64,000 nucleotides of DNA, taken from assembly GCA_029242715.1 (NCBI GenBank), contig JAQWTL010000020.1, positions 310,001 through 374,000 on the forward strand. Reading direction: 5' to 3'. The notes beneath the pieces were generated by a model, which ran no database searches, had not been told where the DNA came from, and saw only the letters and a program-made list of their open reading frames with translations. Both the position numbers and the translations under genes were made by a program. Shown piece by piece: positions 1-8,396 of this stretch; positions within the stretch are counted from its first letter, which is position 1; each line of letters starts with the position of its first letter. This stretch comes from Phycisphaerales bacterium. Its GTDB lineage: Bacteria; Planctomycetota; Phycisphaerae; Phycisphaerales; SM1A02.

Positions 1-600
1 TATCCAGATGGTTGTTGGAATCATGCGACCCTGGATCTCAAGGTCCTCCTCACCGATTCTCGTGTAGGTCACGGTGATGATCTGTGGACCGATTTCCGGC
101 GTCATCATCTTGATCATGATTTCCTCGGCACCTGCCTTGGCACGCTCAGTGAAATACTGCTGCGCGTCATAGGGCAACAACCACCGTTCCTCTGGAAGAG
201 GTACTTGGCTGGTGACCGGTGGCCCCCCGCTTGTCTCGAGGATGTGGATGCCATCAGGCTTGAATGTCCACTTTGAGATGGTCTTGGCCATGCTCATGTC
301 CTGGACCATCTTGGCCGAGATGGGCTTGCCGGAAGTCGTGGATTTCCAAGTCGATTGAATGGCAACCTCGATTTTCATCTGGCCGCGTTTGAAGACCATT
401 TCCATGTCGGTCTTGCTCGTCCTCTGATCGCCTTCGACCGTGAAGGTGGAATGCTGCCACCCAACACGTCCCCCAGCGATCTCGATGCCATACCAGAGAT
501 CCTCAAGGACCTCTTCGGCCTGGACGGCCGTGCCACCAAACAAGGACAAAAGGAGAAAAAACGAAGCAAAGAAAGTGTGCATGTATCTAGTTTGCGTCAT
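1..600 (-). CDS. Secreted protein of unknown function, C-terminus off the window
   Basis: Reading the minus strand from an ATG at 600-598 gives 200 codons without a stop, running off the left edge. An AAGGAGG sits eight bases upstream (about 609-615), a very good ribosome binding site. The N-terminus is a typical signal peptide: Arg near the start, a Phe/Leu-rich core, then cleavage near Val-Gln-Ala, so the product is probably exported. The mature part is beta-rich and polar, resembling the N-terminal region of planctomycete transglutaminase-like proteins, but no catalytic domain is in view and I do not assign a function. The start lies inside the lysS 3' end (14-base overlap), so the two are probably co-transcribed. 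Confidence 0.8.
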   Translation of the reverse strand, partial: MTQTRYMHTFFASFFLLLSLFGGTAVQAEEVLEDLWYGIEIAGGRVGWQHSTFTVEGDQRTSKTDMEMVFKRGQMKIEVAIQSTWKSTTSGKPISAKMVQDMSMAKTISKWTFKPDGIHILETSGGPPVTSQVPLPEERWLLPYDAQQYFTERAKAGAEEIMIKMMTPEIGPQIITVTYTRIGEEDLEIQGRMIPTTIWI

Positions 601-2173
601 CACTTTCGCCTCCTTCAGGCTTCAAGAGCGGGAACAGAATGACATCCCGGATGCTTGTGCAACCAGTCATCAACATGACAACTCTGTCAATGCCGACACC
701 AAGACCACCTGCCGGCGGCATGCCGACTCGGAGGGCATTGATGAAATCCTCATCAAGCGACCGGAACGTGCTGGCCTCATCATCGGAACCATCCAATTGC
801 TCAGTAAATCGTGCGAGCTGGATATCCGGATCATTGAGTTCCGTGTAGCCGTTGCTCAACTCCATTCCGCCGATGAACAGTTCCCCACGCAACGCAAGTT
901 CAGGATCTTCAGGATCGGGTCGAGTCAATGGAGAAAGCTCAGCAGGAAAATGGGTGACGAACGTGGGTCGTGCAGGATCAATCGCTGGCTCGCCATGAGC
1001 CTCGAACAGGGCATCAACCAGCAACCAGTGATCCTGCTTCTCCACATCCTGAATTCCCGCAGCCACCGCCGCTGCTTTCACGCCTTCACGATCCGTCATT
1101 TCAAGGCCGGTTCCCTGCCGGAAAAGATCTCCGTAACGAACCCGTTCAAAGGGACGGCCATAGTCAATCTCGAGATCACCCCAGGCAACAACGGTGCCAC
1201 CTGAAGGCGTCACCTCTTGTGCGAGTGTCTTGAAGAGATCCTCCTGGAGTTCCATTACACCCTCGAGATCACTGAAGGCCTCGTAGAGTTCCATCATCGT
1301 GAACTCGGGATTGTGCTGACGATCGATTCCCTCGTTTCGGAAATTGCGATTGATCTCATAGACGCGTCGCATGCCGCCGACGAGAAGCCGCTTGAGATAC
1401 AGCTCTGGAGCGATACGCATGTACAGATCGATGTCCAGAGCGTTGTGATGCGTCATGAACGGACGAGCCGCCGCTCCTCCCGCCAGTGGTTGCATCATGG
1501 GCGTCTCGACCTCGATGAAACCCCGGCCATCCATGAACTGTCGAATAACAGACAACACCTTTGAACGCCTGCAGAAGATCTCCATCACTTCCGGGTTCAT
1601 GTACATGTCCACGTATCGCTGCCGATACCTGGTCTCGACATCAGTCAGGCCGTGATACTTTTCCGGTGGCGGAACCAGCGATTTGCAATGAAGTTCAAAG
1701 CGATCCGCCCAAATGCAGATCTCGCCACGCTTCGTTCGGCCGATGGGGCCTTCAGCCACCACGATGTCTCCGTAGTCAAGCTTGGAAGCAACCTTGAACT
1801 CGGTTGCGTCAACAGCCTTCTTGGAAACACTGACCTGAAGATCACCCGAATCATCCCGGAGTACGGCAAACACAAGTTTGCCCATTGCCCGGTGCTGGAC
1901 ACAGCGACCAGCAACACGTGCACGTGGTCTGGGGTCCTCCGGTACAGAATCTTCCTCAGCAGCTTCACTGCGTTCCTGCCACAGATCATCCGCTGACTCG
2001 TCAAACCGCGCTCGGGCCTTGGCGAGGGACTCCACGTCATCAACACGGTGCCCGAAGGGCTGAAGGTCAAACTCTTCCCGCCATCGCCGGAGCTTCTCCC
2101 TCCTTGCCTTGACTAGCACTGAAGGATCGGTCGTCTCCGCGGTCATATCGCTCTTCGTCTTTGACTCGGCCAT
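587..2173 (-). CDS. lysS: Lysyl-tRNA synthetase, class II
   Basis: Charges tRNA-Lys with lysine in the cytoplasm. The 528-residue product has the usual order: N-terminal OB-fold anticodon domain (about residues 70-160), then the class II core with motif 2 around FRNEGIDRQHNPEF and motif 3 near GLGVGIDRVVML close to the C-terminus. Length fits the family. The open frame extends further upstream to 2320, but the added residues look unlike LysS and would run into the divergent reductase gene, so I chose the ATG at 2173; a second ATG at 2146 is possible. It ends with TAG inside the next gene on the same strand. Confidence 0.97.
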   Translation of the reverse strand: MAESKTKSDMTAETTDPSVLVKARREKLRRWREEFDLQPFGHRVDDVESLAKARARFDESADDLWQERSEAAEEDSVPEDPRPRARVAGRCVQHRAMGKLVFAVLRDDSGDLQVSVSKKAVDATEFKVASKLDYGDIVVAEGPIGRTKRGEICIWADRFELHCKSLVPPPEKYHGLTDVETRYRQRYVDMYMNPEVMEIFCRRSKVLSVIRQFMDGRGFIEVETPMMQPLAGGAAARPFMTHHNALDIDLYMRIAPELYLKRLLVGGMRRVYEINRNFRNEGIDRQHNPEFTMMELYEAFSDLEGVMELQEDLFKTLAQEVTPSGGTVVAWGDLEIDYGRPFERVRYGDLFRQGTGLEMTDREGVKAAAVAAGIQDVEKQDHWLLVDALFEAHGEPAIDPARPTFVTHFPAELSPLTRPDPEDPELALRGELFIGGMELSNGYTELNDPDIQLARFTEQLDGSDDEASTFRSLDEDFINALRVGMPPAGGLGVGIDRVVMLMTGCTSIRDVILFPLLKPEGGESDDAN

Positions 2174-2218
2174 CCGGGTACGATACCCGCCGGCAAGCGG
2201 GGAAAGGGTGGATTGACC

Positions 2219-3013
2219 ATGGACCCAGCATCCATGTCGAATGATTGTGACAACAAGAGCGAACAAGGCGTCGCCCTGATCACGGGTGCCAGCGCGGGTA
2301 TCGGGTCTGCAACGGCTCACCGGCTGGCTCGGGCCGGCTATTCAGTAGTCCTGACCGGAAGGCGTGCTGACAGGCTGGAATCCATTGCGGAGGACATCCA
2401 GAATGCCGGTGGCACCGCCAGGGCCCTGGCCGGAGATGTCACCAGCGATGAGGACATGATTCGTGCCGTGGGGGCCGCCGGCGAACTGGGTGAGATCACC
2501 GCCCTGGTTGCCAATGCCGGGATCATTCCCATCGAACCGCTTGAAGACTCCGATCTCGCTCGATGGCACCGGACCGTTGACACCAACCTCTCGGGCATTC
2601 TGAGATGCGTGCACGCCGTACTACCCACCATGTTCCAGCAGAAGCGGGGCGACATCGTGCTGCTGTCCTCCGTGGCCGGTCGCCAGACCTTCCCGGAAGC
2701 TTCCGTCTATTGCGCGACCAAGGCTGCCATCAATCACTTCGCAGACTGCCTCCGTGGCGATCTGGCAAAGCGATGTGCCAAGGATGGTGGACATCTTCGA
2801 GTCTGTGTCGTCCAACCTGGAATCGTTCAAACGGAATTATTCGAATCCATTGACCATGAGCCGACCCGCGAGGCTACGAAGGCCTACATCAATGCACTTG
2901 ATGAACCCCTCCTCCCGGAGGACATCGCGGAGATCATCGCCTGGGTCCTCCAGTCACCCCGACATGTTTCCATCAACGACATCGTCGTGCGCCCAACGGC
3001 CATGACCCGTTGA
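2219..3013 (+). CDS. Short-chain dehydrogenase/reductase
   Basis: NAD(P)-dependent oxidoreductase of the classical SDR family, substrate unknown. The Rossmann signature TGASAGIG follows the first strand near residue 22, NAG lies near residue 100, the catalytic Ser is in LLSSVAG, and the YxxxK pair is in VYCATK. Length of about 265 residues is typical. The ATG at 2219 has a GGTGGA just upstream; an in-frame TTG at 2213 and ATG at 2234 are alternatives. It is divergent from lysS with about 45 bases between the starts and is followed 18 bases later by the GmhB-like gene, so it may head that gene group. A metabolic role cannot be read from the sequence. Confidence 0.9.
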   Translation: MDPASMSNDCDNKSEQGVALITGASAGIGSATAHRLARAGYSVVLTGRRADRLESIAEDIQNAGGTARALAGDVTSDEDMIRAVGAAGELGEITALVANAGIIPIEPLEDSDLARWHRTVDTNLSGILRCVHAVLPTMFQQKRGDIVLLSSVAGRQTFPEASVYCATKAAINHFADCLRGDLAKRCAKDGGHLRVCVVQPGIVQTELFESIDHEPTREATKAYINALDEPLLPEDIAEIIAWVLQSPRHVSINDIVVRPTAMTR

Positions 3014-3031
3014 CCATCCGGAGAGATGATC

Positions 3032-3586
3032 ATGCAACGCTGCATCTTCCTGGATCGCGACAATACGATCATTCATAATGATGGCGATCTCGGCGATCCA
3101 TCAGCAGTCCGCCTGATGGATGGTGCAGCGGATTCCATGGTGAGACTCAGGAATGCCGGCTTCATCCTGGTGATCGTGACCAATCAGAGCGGTGTGGCAC
3201 GAGGCGTCTTCACCGAACAGGATGTTGCGGATGTCCATGACGCCATCGAGCAGTCCCTGGCATCAACTACTGGCCGAAAGGATCTCGTCCAGGCGTGGTA
3301 TTACAGCCCTTGGCACCCCGAAGGTGTCATTGAGGCCTTTCGAGGCAACCACCCGACACGCAAGCCCAGGCCCGGGATGCTTCTGCAAGCGGCTGAAGAC
3401 CACGACATCGAACTGGAACGATCCTGGATGATTGGTGACCAGGAGCGTGATATCGAAGCTGGCAACGCCGCAGGCTGTCAGTCCATTCGACTTGCCGTTC
3501 CTGGAACAGAAACATGCGCTGGTCATCTCTGTGAAACGATCTCGCAAGCAGTCGACTGGATCATGAATACGGAGAAGATCACATGA
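3032..3586 (+). CDS. HAD-family phosphatase, GmhB/HisB-N type
   Basis: Resembles D-glycero-D-manno-heptose 1,7-bisphosphate 7-phosphatase, which acts in making the ADP-heptose precursor for the LPS core. HAD motif 1 is FLDRDNT (nucleophile pair DxD near residues 8-10), motif 2 is VTNQSG, a Lys is in TRKPRPGM, and motif 4 is IGDQERDIEAG. The ATG at 3032 is preferred because GGAG lies eight bases before it; an ATG at 3026 is too close to that site. The zinc-binding Cys/His residues normally found in this subfamily's loop are absent. It overlaps the heptosyltransferase gene by ATGA, supporting a heptose role, though histidinol phosphatase or another sugar phosphatase cannot be excluded. Confidence 0.85.
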   Translation: MQRCIFLDRDNTIIHNDGDLGDPSAVRLMDGAADSMVRLRNAGFILVIVTNQSGVARGVFTEQDVADVHDAIEQSLASTTGRKDLVQAWYYSPWHPEGVIEAFRGNHPTRKPRPGMLLQAAEDHDIELERSWMIGDQERDIEAGNAAGCQSIRLAVPGTETCAGHLCETISQAVDWIMNTEKIT

Positions 3587-4638
3587 TCCTCCCTCATGAT
3601 CCCGCTCGTCTCATGGTCATCATGCCTTCATGGGTAGGTGACATCGTCATGGCGACACCGGCTCTGCGGCTGCTTCACAAGAAGTTTCCGGACTGCGAGA
3701 TCACAACGGCACTCCGTCCAGGACTCGCCCCGCTCCTGAGCGGGCTCAATGAAATCCATGCATGCCTGGACATTCAACCCAAGGGACTGCTTGGCCCCTG
3801 GCGTGCTGGCCGATCTATTGCCAGTCTGCGACCAGACGCGATCATCCTGCTCCCGAATTCAATGCGTTCTGCGTTGACTGCCCGGCTGGGTGGCGCCTCC
3901 AATCGCATCGGATTCAGTCGACAGGGGCGTTCCAGACTCCTGACCCATTCCGTTACACCCCCCTCTTCATCCAGCATTCACACGACGCTTGATGATTACA
4001 TCGAACTGGCATCTGAGATCACAGGCATAACAAATGTCACGGATCGCCAACCACGTCTCGAACTGACAGATGCTGATAGAGAGGCTGCAGAAAAAGCCAT
4101 GCCTTTGGATGAGGGACCCTTCATCGTCCTGGTTCCAGGGGCCAATCGTCTGGACAAACGGTGGCCGGCTTCCCACTTCACTCGCATCGCAGAGCAACTG
4201 GCTCACGATCACGGCCTGCGCATCGCGGTTGCCGGTGCACCCACTGAGAAACCGCTGGTAGAGAGCATCATTGAGAACGCCAGTTGCAGCATGATCGATC
4301 TTGCCGCAGCCAACCCCGGCCTTGGTGGACTGAAAGCCATCTTGAAAGCAGCTTCCCTGGTGATCACCAATGACACCGGTCCAAGGCATATCGCCGCAGC
4401 CCTCGGGACTCCGATCGTGAGCCTCTTTGGACCCACCGATCATCGTTGGACGGTATTGCCAGACATTATTGAAAGCCGGCTTCTTGCTGAGCCGTTTCTT
4501 CCAGAGTCAATGGTTGCCAACAAGTGCGGCGGAGTCTGTCGAATCGATCGCATCACGATCGAGGATGTCTACGCAGCCTCTGTAAAACTGCTCGACGCAG
4601 CATCTGAGGGGACCGACTCAACGCTGACCTCAGCATGA
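3583..4638 (+). CDS. waaF: Glycosyltransferase family 9 heptosyltransferase
   Basis: Predicted to transfer L-glycero-D-manno-heptose from ADP-heptose to the LPS inner core on the cytoplasmic face of the membrane. The 351-residue product starts with the family N-terminus (MPSWVGDIVMATPAL) and has the C-terminal nucleotide-sugar domain with VPGANRLDKRWP and NDTGPRHIAAALGTP, then SLFGPTDH. It overlaps the upstream phosphatase gene by ATGA, so the two are translationally coupled. The 3' end overlaps the opposite-strand kinase gene by 86 bases. The symbol is by family; WaaC or another GT9 enzyme is possible. Confidence 0.88.
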   Translation: MILPHDPARLMVIMPSWVGDIVMATPALRLLHKKFPDCEITTALRPGLAPLLSGLNEIHACLDIQPKGLLGPWRAGRSIASLRPDAIILLPNSMRSALTARLGGASNRIGFSRQGRSRLLTHSVTPPSSSSIHTTLDDYIELASEITGITNVTDRQPRLELTDADREAAEKAMPLDEGPFIVLVPGANRLDKRWPASHFTRIAEQLAHDHGLRIAVAGAPTEKPLVESIIENASCSMIDLAAANPGLGGLKAILKAASLVITNDTGPRHIAAALGTPIVSLFGPTDHRWTVLPDIIESRLLAEPFLPESMVANKCGGVCRIDRITIEDVYAASVKLLDAASEGTDSTLTSA

Positions 4639-5221
4639 TCCTGCGAAGCCTCGCTGCATCCGGCACAGTTCCAGCATGTCCTTCTCGCACCTCGACATCA
4701 AGGCGATCAAGCATCATGGCCAAGGCAGCCACTCGGTCACGATCCCGTACCACACCGACTGGATCAATCAGCCAGGGATGATCCGATCCCTGTTCAACTA
4801 CCACGTTGCTGAGTTTGAAGTCGCGATGGCGAAAACCGGCATTCGCCAAAGTGGCCACGATGAGGCCCAGTTGTTCCGCCAGCAAACTGGCTTGAGAATC
4901 ATCATTGGCCTGTAACTGCGACAAAGCCGTATGGCCTTCTATGTAAGGCATGACCAGGAGCAGAACCGGTCGATTTCGATGCCATCCAGGTCGAATGGTC
5001 CGGACCTTGGGCGTCTTGATTCCGGCTCGGCTGAGCCTGCCTGCACCTCTGGCATGTCGCCAGGGCTGCGCAATTCCCATGAGGCATTTGCAGGCAAACC
5101 AGGGCGTCAGTGTCCAGGACTTGTACGTCAAGGGTGGTTGCCCCTGAGCGCGCAAGAGCCAGACGGCCCGCCCGCCATCCTCCTTGAGCATGTGCTTGGT
5201 CAGCTCTTGATGCCGCATCAC
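4553..5221 (-). CDS. LPS core kinase-like protein (KdkA/WaaP family)
   Basis: Looks like a small protein-kinase-fold enzyme of the Kdo/heptose kinase (InaA/WaaP) group, which phosphorylates LPS core sugars. The catalytic loop HRDFKLSN is at residues 132-139, and a candidate ATP-binding Lys is in LTYKSW near residue 34. The metal-binding segment reads LIDPVG rather than the usual D-F-x, so the Asp is kept but the Phe is lost. The protein starts at GTG 5221 or ATG 5218, with GGAG upstream. It is the only minus-strand gene in this LPS group and overlaps the heptosyltransferase tail to tail. The product is 222 residues, slightly short for the family. Confidence 0.72.
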   Translation of the reverse strand: MMRHQELTKHMLKEDGGRAVWLLRAQGQPPLTYKSWTLTPWFACKCLMGIAQPWRHARGAGRLSRAGIKTPKVRTIRPGWHRNRPVLLLVMPYIEGHTALSQLQANDDSQASLLAEQLGLIVATLANAGFRHRDFKLSNVVVEQGSDHPWLIDPVGVVRDRDRVAALAMMLDRLDVEVREGHAGTVPDAARLRRIMLRSALSRSPQMLRRAVLQRLRRHPRS

Positions 5222-5417
5222 TGGACACCATAGCTCCGGGCGAGGTTCTCGGCATGTCTGCGATCACATCGGGCCTGAGGCGTATACTTGCAGCCCGGGA
5301 GACCCCCCCATCACCACTGATATTGAAAGCGTACCTGCATCCCCGGCTCCACCCGTCACGGCACGGGAATCGGCTGCTTTCGCACATGCAGTTGATCCGC
5401 TTGGACACCGAATCCAT

Positions 5418-6674
5418 GTGGCCATCGCCGGCGGCTTTGCTTTCGTCCTGCCTCTTGGCATGGTGCCCGGCGCCAAGGACGTGCTGCTCATCGCACTTCT
5501 GGTGTACACCGTGCTGCGACTGCCAAAGATCCACGCATGCTTTGGCCCATTTGTGCGAGATCCTCTTATGTGGTGGATCCTGGCCTGGCCTGTCTGGCTG
5601 GCAATCAGCCTGGCCTGGAGCCCTTCACCAATCTTCGGTGGTGAAGAACTTCGTGCCTGGCGAATGCTTCTGGTCCCCATTCTGCTCTGGCCCGTGATGC
5701 ATCGTTATCGCCTGCTGGTGATGGCCTTCCTGCTGGGTTGCCTCGTCGTGGTTCTTGTCCAGCTTGGACAGATCATTGGTGTCCCCGGATTCGAACTCGA
5801 TATCCAGGGACGTGCGGACGCCTGGATGCATCCGATTCTGGCTGGGGCCATGTTGGCAACAGCAGCCATGTGGATGCTGACCGGTGTTCTCCAATGGCAA
5901 GGAAACCGTGCTGTCGCCATGGCGGCCGGCTTGATCATTGTCGTCATCGGATTGGTGCTGACTGGAAGTCGTGGGCCCTGGGTGAGCATGGCCATTGCCG
6001 GAAGCATGCTCGTGATCGGAACACTGGCACTCTGCCCCGCCGCTCGGAAACGTACATGCACCATGGGCGCCCTTGGGATTGTGGCCATCTGCGGCCTGGT
6101 ACTTCTGGACGTCTACGTCCTTTCAGGCAAACTGACCGGACCGGTCAGGAATCGCCTTGAAACAGCTCTCCTCGAAACGGATTCTTCATCCGGTGATGAT
6201 CATTATGAAATCGCCCTTGGTGGCTGGCACCGAACCCCGATTGGATACCGACTTCTTGTCTGGCAAGGCGCTCGAGATGTTTTCCTGGACCATCCCCTGA
6301 TTGGTGTCGGCGCTGGTGGCCTTTCCGCCAACCTTGAAGATGCCTGGTGGCTCAGTGATCCCGCTGCTCAGGCAGAGGGCATTCCACTTCGTTCACAACA
6401 TCTCAACCCACACTCGATGTACCTGCAGGTCCTGGCAAGTACCGGAATCATCGGCTGCCTCTTGCTGATAATCCCCATGATCCTTGCCGCCAGTCGGCTC
6501 GTGGGACGGGCCAGTGACCCGATCTTCTTCGGTTCAGCCTTCGTACTTGTCGCGTGGGCAGCCGGCGCCGCATTTGATGGTTACCAGATGATGACGGCCC
6601 AGATCGGCATGCTCATGTTTGTATATGCAGCGGCATTGTTGTCCAGGAACACCAACCGGGAGTCCGCAACATGA
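5418..6674 (+). CDS. O-antigen ligase/polymerase (WaaL/Wzy-like) membrane protein
   Basis: A roughly 418-residue polytopic inner-membrane protein with about ten hydrophobic segments. Near the C-terminal third it has a large periplasmic loop and the segment QHLNPHSMYLQVLASTG, whose His is characteristic of the O-antigen ligase superfamily; DHPLIGVGAGG precedes it. Members join or polymerise O-antigen or other glycans on undecaprenyl carriers. Sequence alone does not separate ligase from polymerase. The start is uncertain: GTG 5418 gives a membrane-first N-terminus without a clear ribosome binding site, and the frame stays open upstream. It overlaps plsY by ATGA. Confidence 0.85.
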   Translation: MAIAGGFAFVLPLGMVPGAKDVLLIALLVYTVLRLPKIHACFGPFVRDPLMWWILAWPVWLAISLAWSPSPIFGGEELRAWRMLLVPILLWPVMHRYRLLVMAFLLGCLVVVLVQLGQIIGVPGFELDIQGRADAWMHPILAGAMLATAAMWMLTGVLQWQGNRAVAMAAGLIIVVIGLVLTGSRGPWVSMAIAGSMLVIGTLALCPAARKRTCTMGALGIVAICGLVLLDVYVLSGKLTGPVRNRLETALLETDSSSGDDHYEIALGGWHRTPIGYRLLVWQGARDVFLDHPLIGVGAGGLSANLEDAWWLSDPAAQAEGIPLRSQHLNPHSMYLQVLASTGIIGCLLLIIPMILAASRLVGRASDPIFFGSAFVLVAWAAGAAFDGYQMMTAQIGMLMFVYAAALLSRNTNRESAT

Positions 6675-7384
6675 TTTGGACCTGGATTGGATGCATCATT
6701 GGCGCCTACGTGTTGGGCTCGATCCCCTTCGGTGTCTTCATTGGCAAGGCACATGGAATCAACATCCGTGAGCAGGGATCCAAGAACATTGGCGCAACCA
6801 ATGTGGGCCGAGTACTTGGTCGACGCTGGGGACTACTGTGCTTTTTTCTGGACATGGCAAAGGGTGCTGTCCCGGTAGTCATTGCCGGCATTCTGACCGG
6901 ACTCTATACCCGCGACATCTTTGTCGTTCCGGGCCAATGGTGGCTTTGGCTGGCCGTGGGATTGGCCGCTTTGCTGGGGCACATGTATTCGATCTTTCTA
7001 CGTGGCGGCGGCGGCAAGGGAGTCGCCACAACCTTTGGTGCCCTGCTGGCGATGTGGCCCGTGATGACCATCGCAGTCGGCACCGCTTTCATCATCTGGG
7101 GCATTCTCCTGGCGTTGTTCCGAATGATCTCCCTGGCCAGCATGATCGCCGCCATCTGCATTCCCATCGTGGTGGTCGTTGTGCTGCAGTACATGCATTT
7201 TCAACGTGAAAAAGCAACATTGGGATTGATCGATGACACCGGTCTGCCATTGGGGCCAATCATCATTGCAATTCTGCTTGCGGCACTGGTGCTCTGGAAA
7301 CATCGCAGCAACATCGCGAGAATCCGTGCTGGAACCGAGCCACGCATTGGCCAGTCACGGCGAGAGCCCGGCATCGGCAACTGA
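6671..7384 (+). CDS. plsY: Acyl-phosphate:glycerol-3-phosphate acyltransferase
   Basis: Catalyses the first acylation of glycerol-3-phosphate in phospholipid synthesis using acyl-phosphate, in the inner membrane. The 237-residue product has the family motifs in order: GSIPFG near residue 16, GSKNIGATNVGR near residues 36-47, and the glycine-rich LRGGGGKGVATTFG around residues 112-126. Several transmembrane segments are evident. PlsX, its usual donor-forming partner, is not in the window. It overlaps the upstream O-antigen ligase by ATGA and the downstream opposite-strand gene tail to tail by 30 bases. Confidence 0.95.
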   Translation: MIWTWIGCIIGAYVLGSIPFGVFIGKAHGINIREQGSKNIGATNVGRVLGRRWGLLCFFLDMAKGAVPVVIAGILTGLYTRDIFVVPGQWWLWLAVGLAALLGHMYSIFLRGGGGKGVATTFGALLAMWPVMTIAVGTAFIIWGILLALFRMISLASMIAAICIPIVVVVVLQYMHFQREKATLGLIDDTGLPLGPIIIAILLAALVLWKHRSNIARIRAGTEPRIGQSRREPGIGN

Positions 7385-8260
7385 AATCAGAAGCCAGGCA
7401 AGAGCCGCCGCCAAAGGTAGTTTCAAGTCGACCAGGTCCTTGATCCGTGCGACACGAACGGACCGAAGTGCCACCGTCATGAACAAGAACACCGTGCCCA
7501 GCAGCAATGCAGGCAACCATGCGATTTGCCCCATGGCTGCAGAAATGACCAGGATCATGAAGCCCATGCACTGAAGCACAATGGCCAGCTTCCATGTTTC
7601 GGAAATGCCCAGGGTGTTGGCAATGGTCCGAGTGCCGAATCTGGCATCGGCATGACGATCATCAATGTCACAGAGCATCGCATCCGCAAAGACGTTGAGC
7701 ATCAGAAAGATGCCCACGGCAAGCAATGTCATGGTTTGAGATCCCGAGCCTTCCAGCAAGAGGACCAGGGCCGTGATGCTGATGGCCACGAAGAGGTTCT
7801 TCAATGTCATCCTGTCCTTGGGCCGCGGCAGACGTCCACGATGGCTGTAGACCCAGACTCCAATCGGTGCACCGATGACCGCTACCGTCGCAGCAGGTAT
7901 CAGCAGCCATGATGCCAATGCCGCCAACACTATGAGCGTAATGGCCACCAGGCGTACAGGAACATCAAGCCTCAGTAAAACCGCTGCCCGTTCCGGATGG
8001 GCCATCTTGTCGGCAGGATCGGAGAGGCCCGGCCAGGGCTTCACCCGGTCAATCAGATATGTGCCAACAGTCGTCGGGATCGCAATGCACAAGGCTGCCA
8101 GAGACACCTCGCCATGGAGCAACAAGCCCGCGATGACAACACAACCACCCACGTAAAGCCCCACCCAGGCGGCCAGATGACCAAACAAGTCACTTGTCGC
8201 ATGCAAACCGGACCGACTGGCAACCAGTGATACCGAGGGGGATGAGAATCTTGCGGCCAT
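7355..8260 (-). CDS. UbiA-family prenyltransferase-like membrane protein
   Basis: A 301-residue polytopic membrane protein with about eight hydrophobic segments. The pattern resembles UbiA prenyltransferases: a first acidic cluster around LIDRVKPWPGLSDPADK and a second in MLCDIDDRHADARFGTRT, which keeps the Asp-rich motif and the FGTRT that often follows it. The first motif lacks the standard NxxxDxxxD layout, so the prenyl substrate and even activity are uncertain. It is convergent with plsY and divergent from purB. It differs clearly from the more canonical UbiA gene at 14691. Confidence 0.72.
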   Translation of the reverse strand: MAARFSSPSVSLVASRSGLHATSDLFGHLAAWVGLYVGGCVVIAGLLLHGEVSLAALCIAIPTTVGTYLIDRVKPWPGLSDPADKMAHPERAAVLLRLDVPVRLVAITLIVLAALASWLLIPAATVAVIGAPIGVWVYSHRGRLPRPKDRMTLKNLFVAISITALVLLLEGSGSQTMTLLAVGIFLMLNVFADAMLCDIDDRHADARFGTRTIANTLGISETWKLAIVLQCMGFMILVISAAMGQIAWLPALLLGTVFLFMTVALRSVRVARIKDLVDLKLPLAAALAWLLISVADAGLSP

Positions 8261-8396
8261 GGGGCCATCCTAAGTCCATCACGGGCAATTCACCGGGCCC
8301 GATCCACGGCGCGGTAACATGCCCTCCTGTCGGCCCTGCTTTCTGCCAACTGGGTCACGCTCATCACACCACGGCAAATGGAGTTTTCTCTTTCCC

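Noticed and set aside
440-1204. 254-codon plus-strand open frame
   Set aside because: It is wholly antisense to lysS and the start of the secreted gene; its protein has no recognisable pattern.
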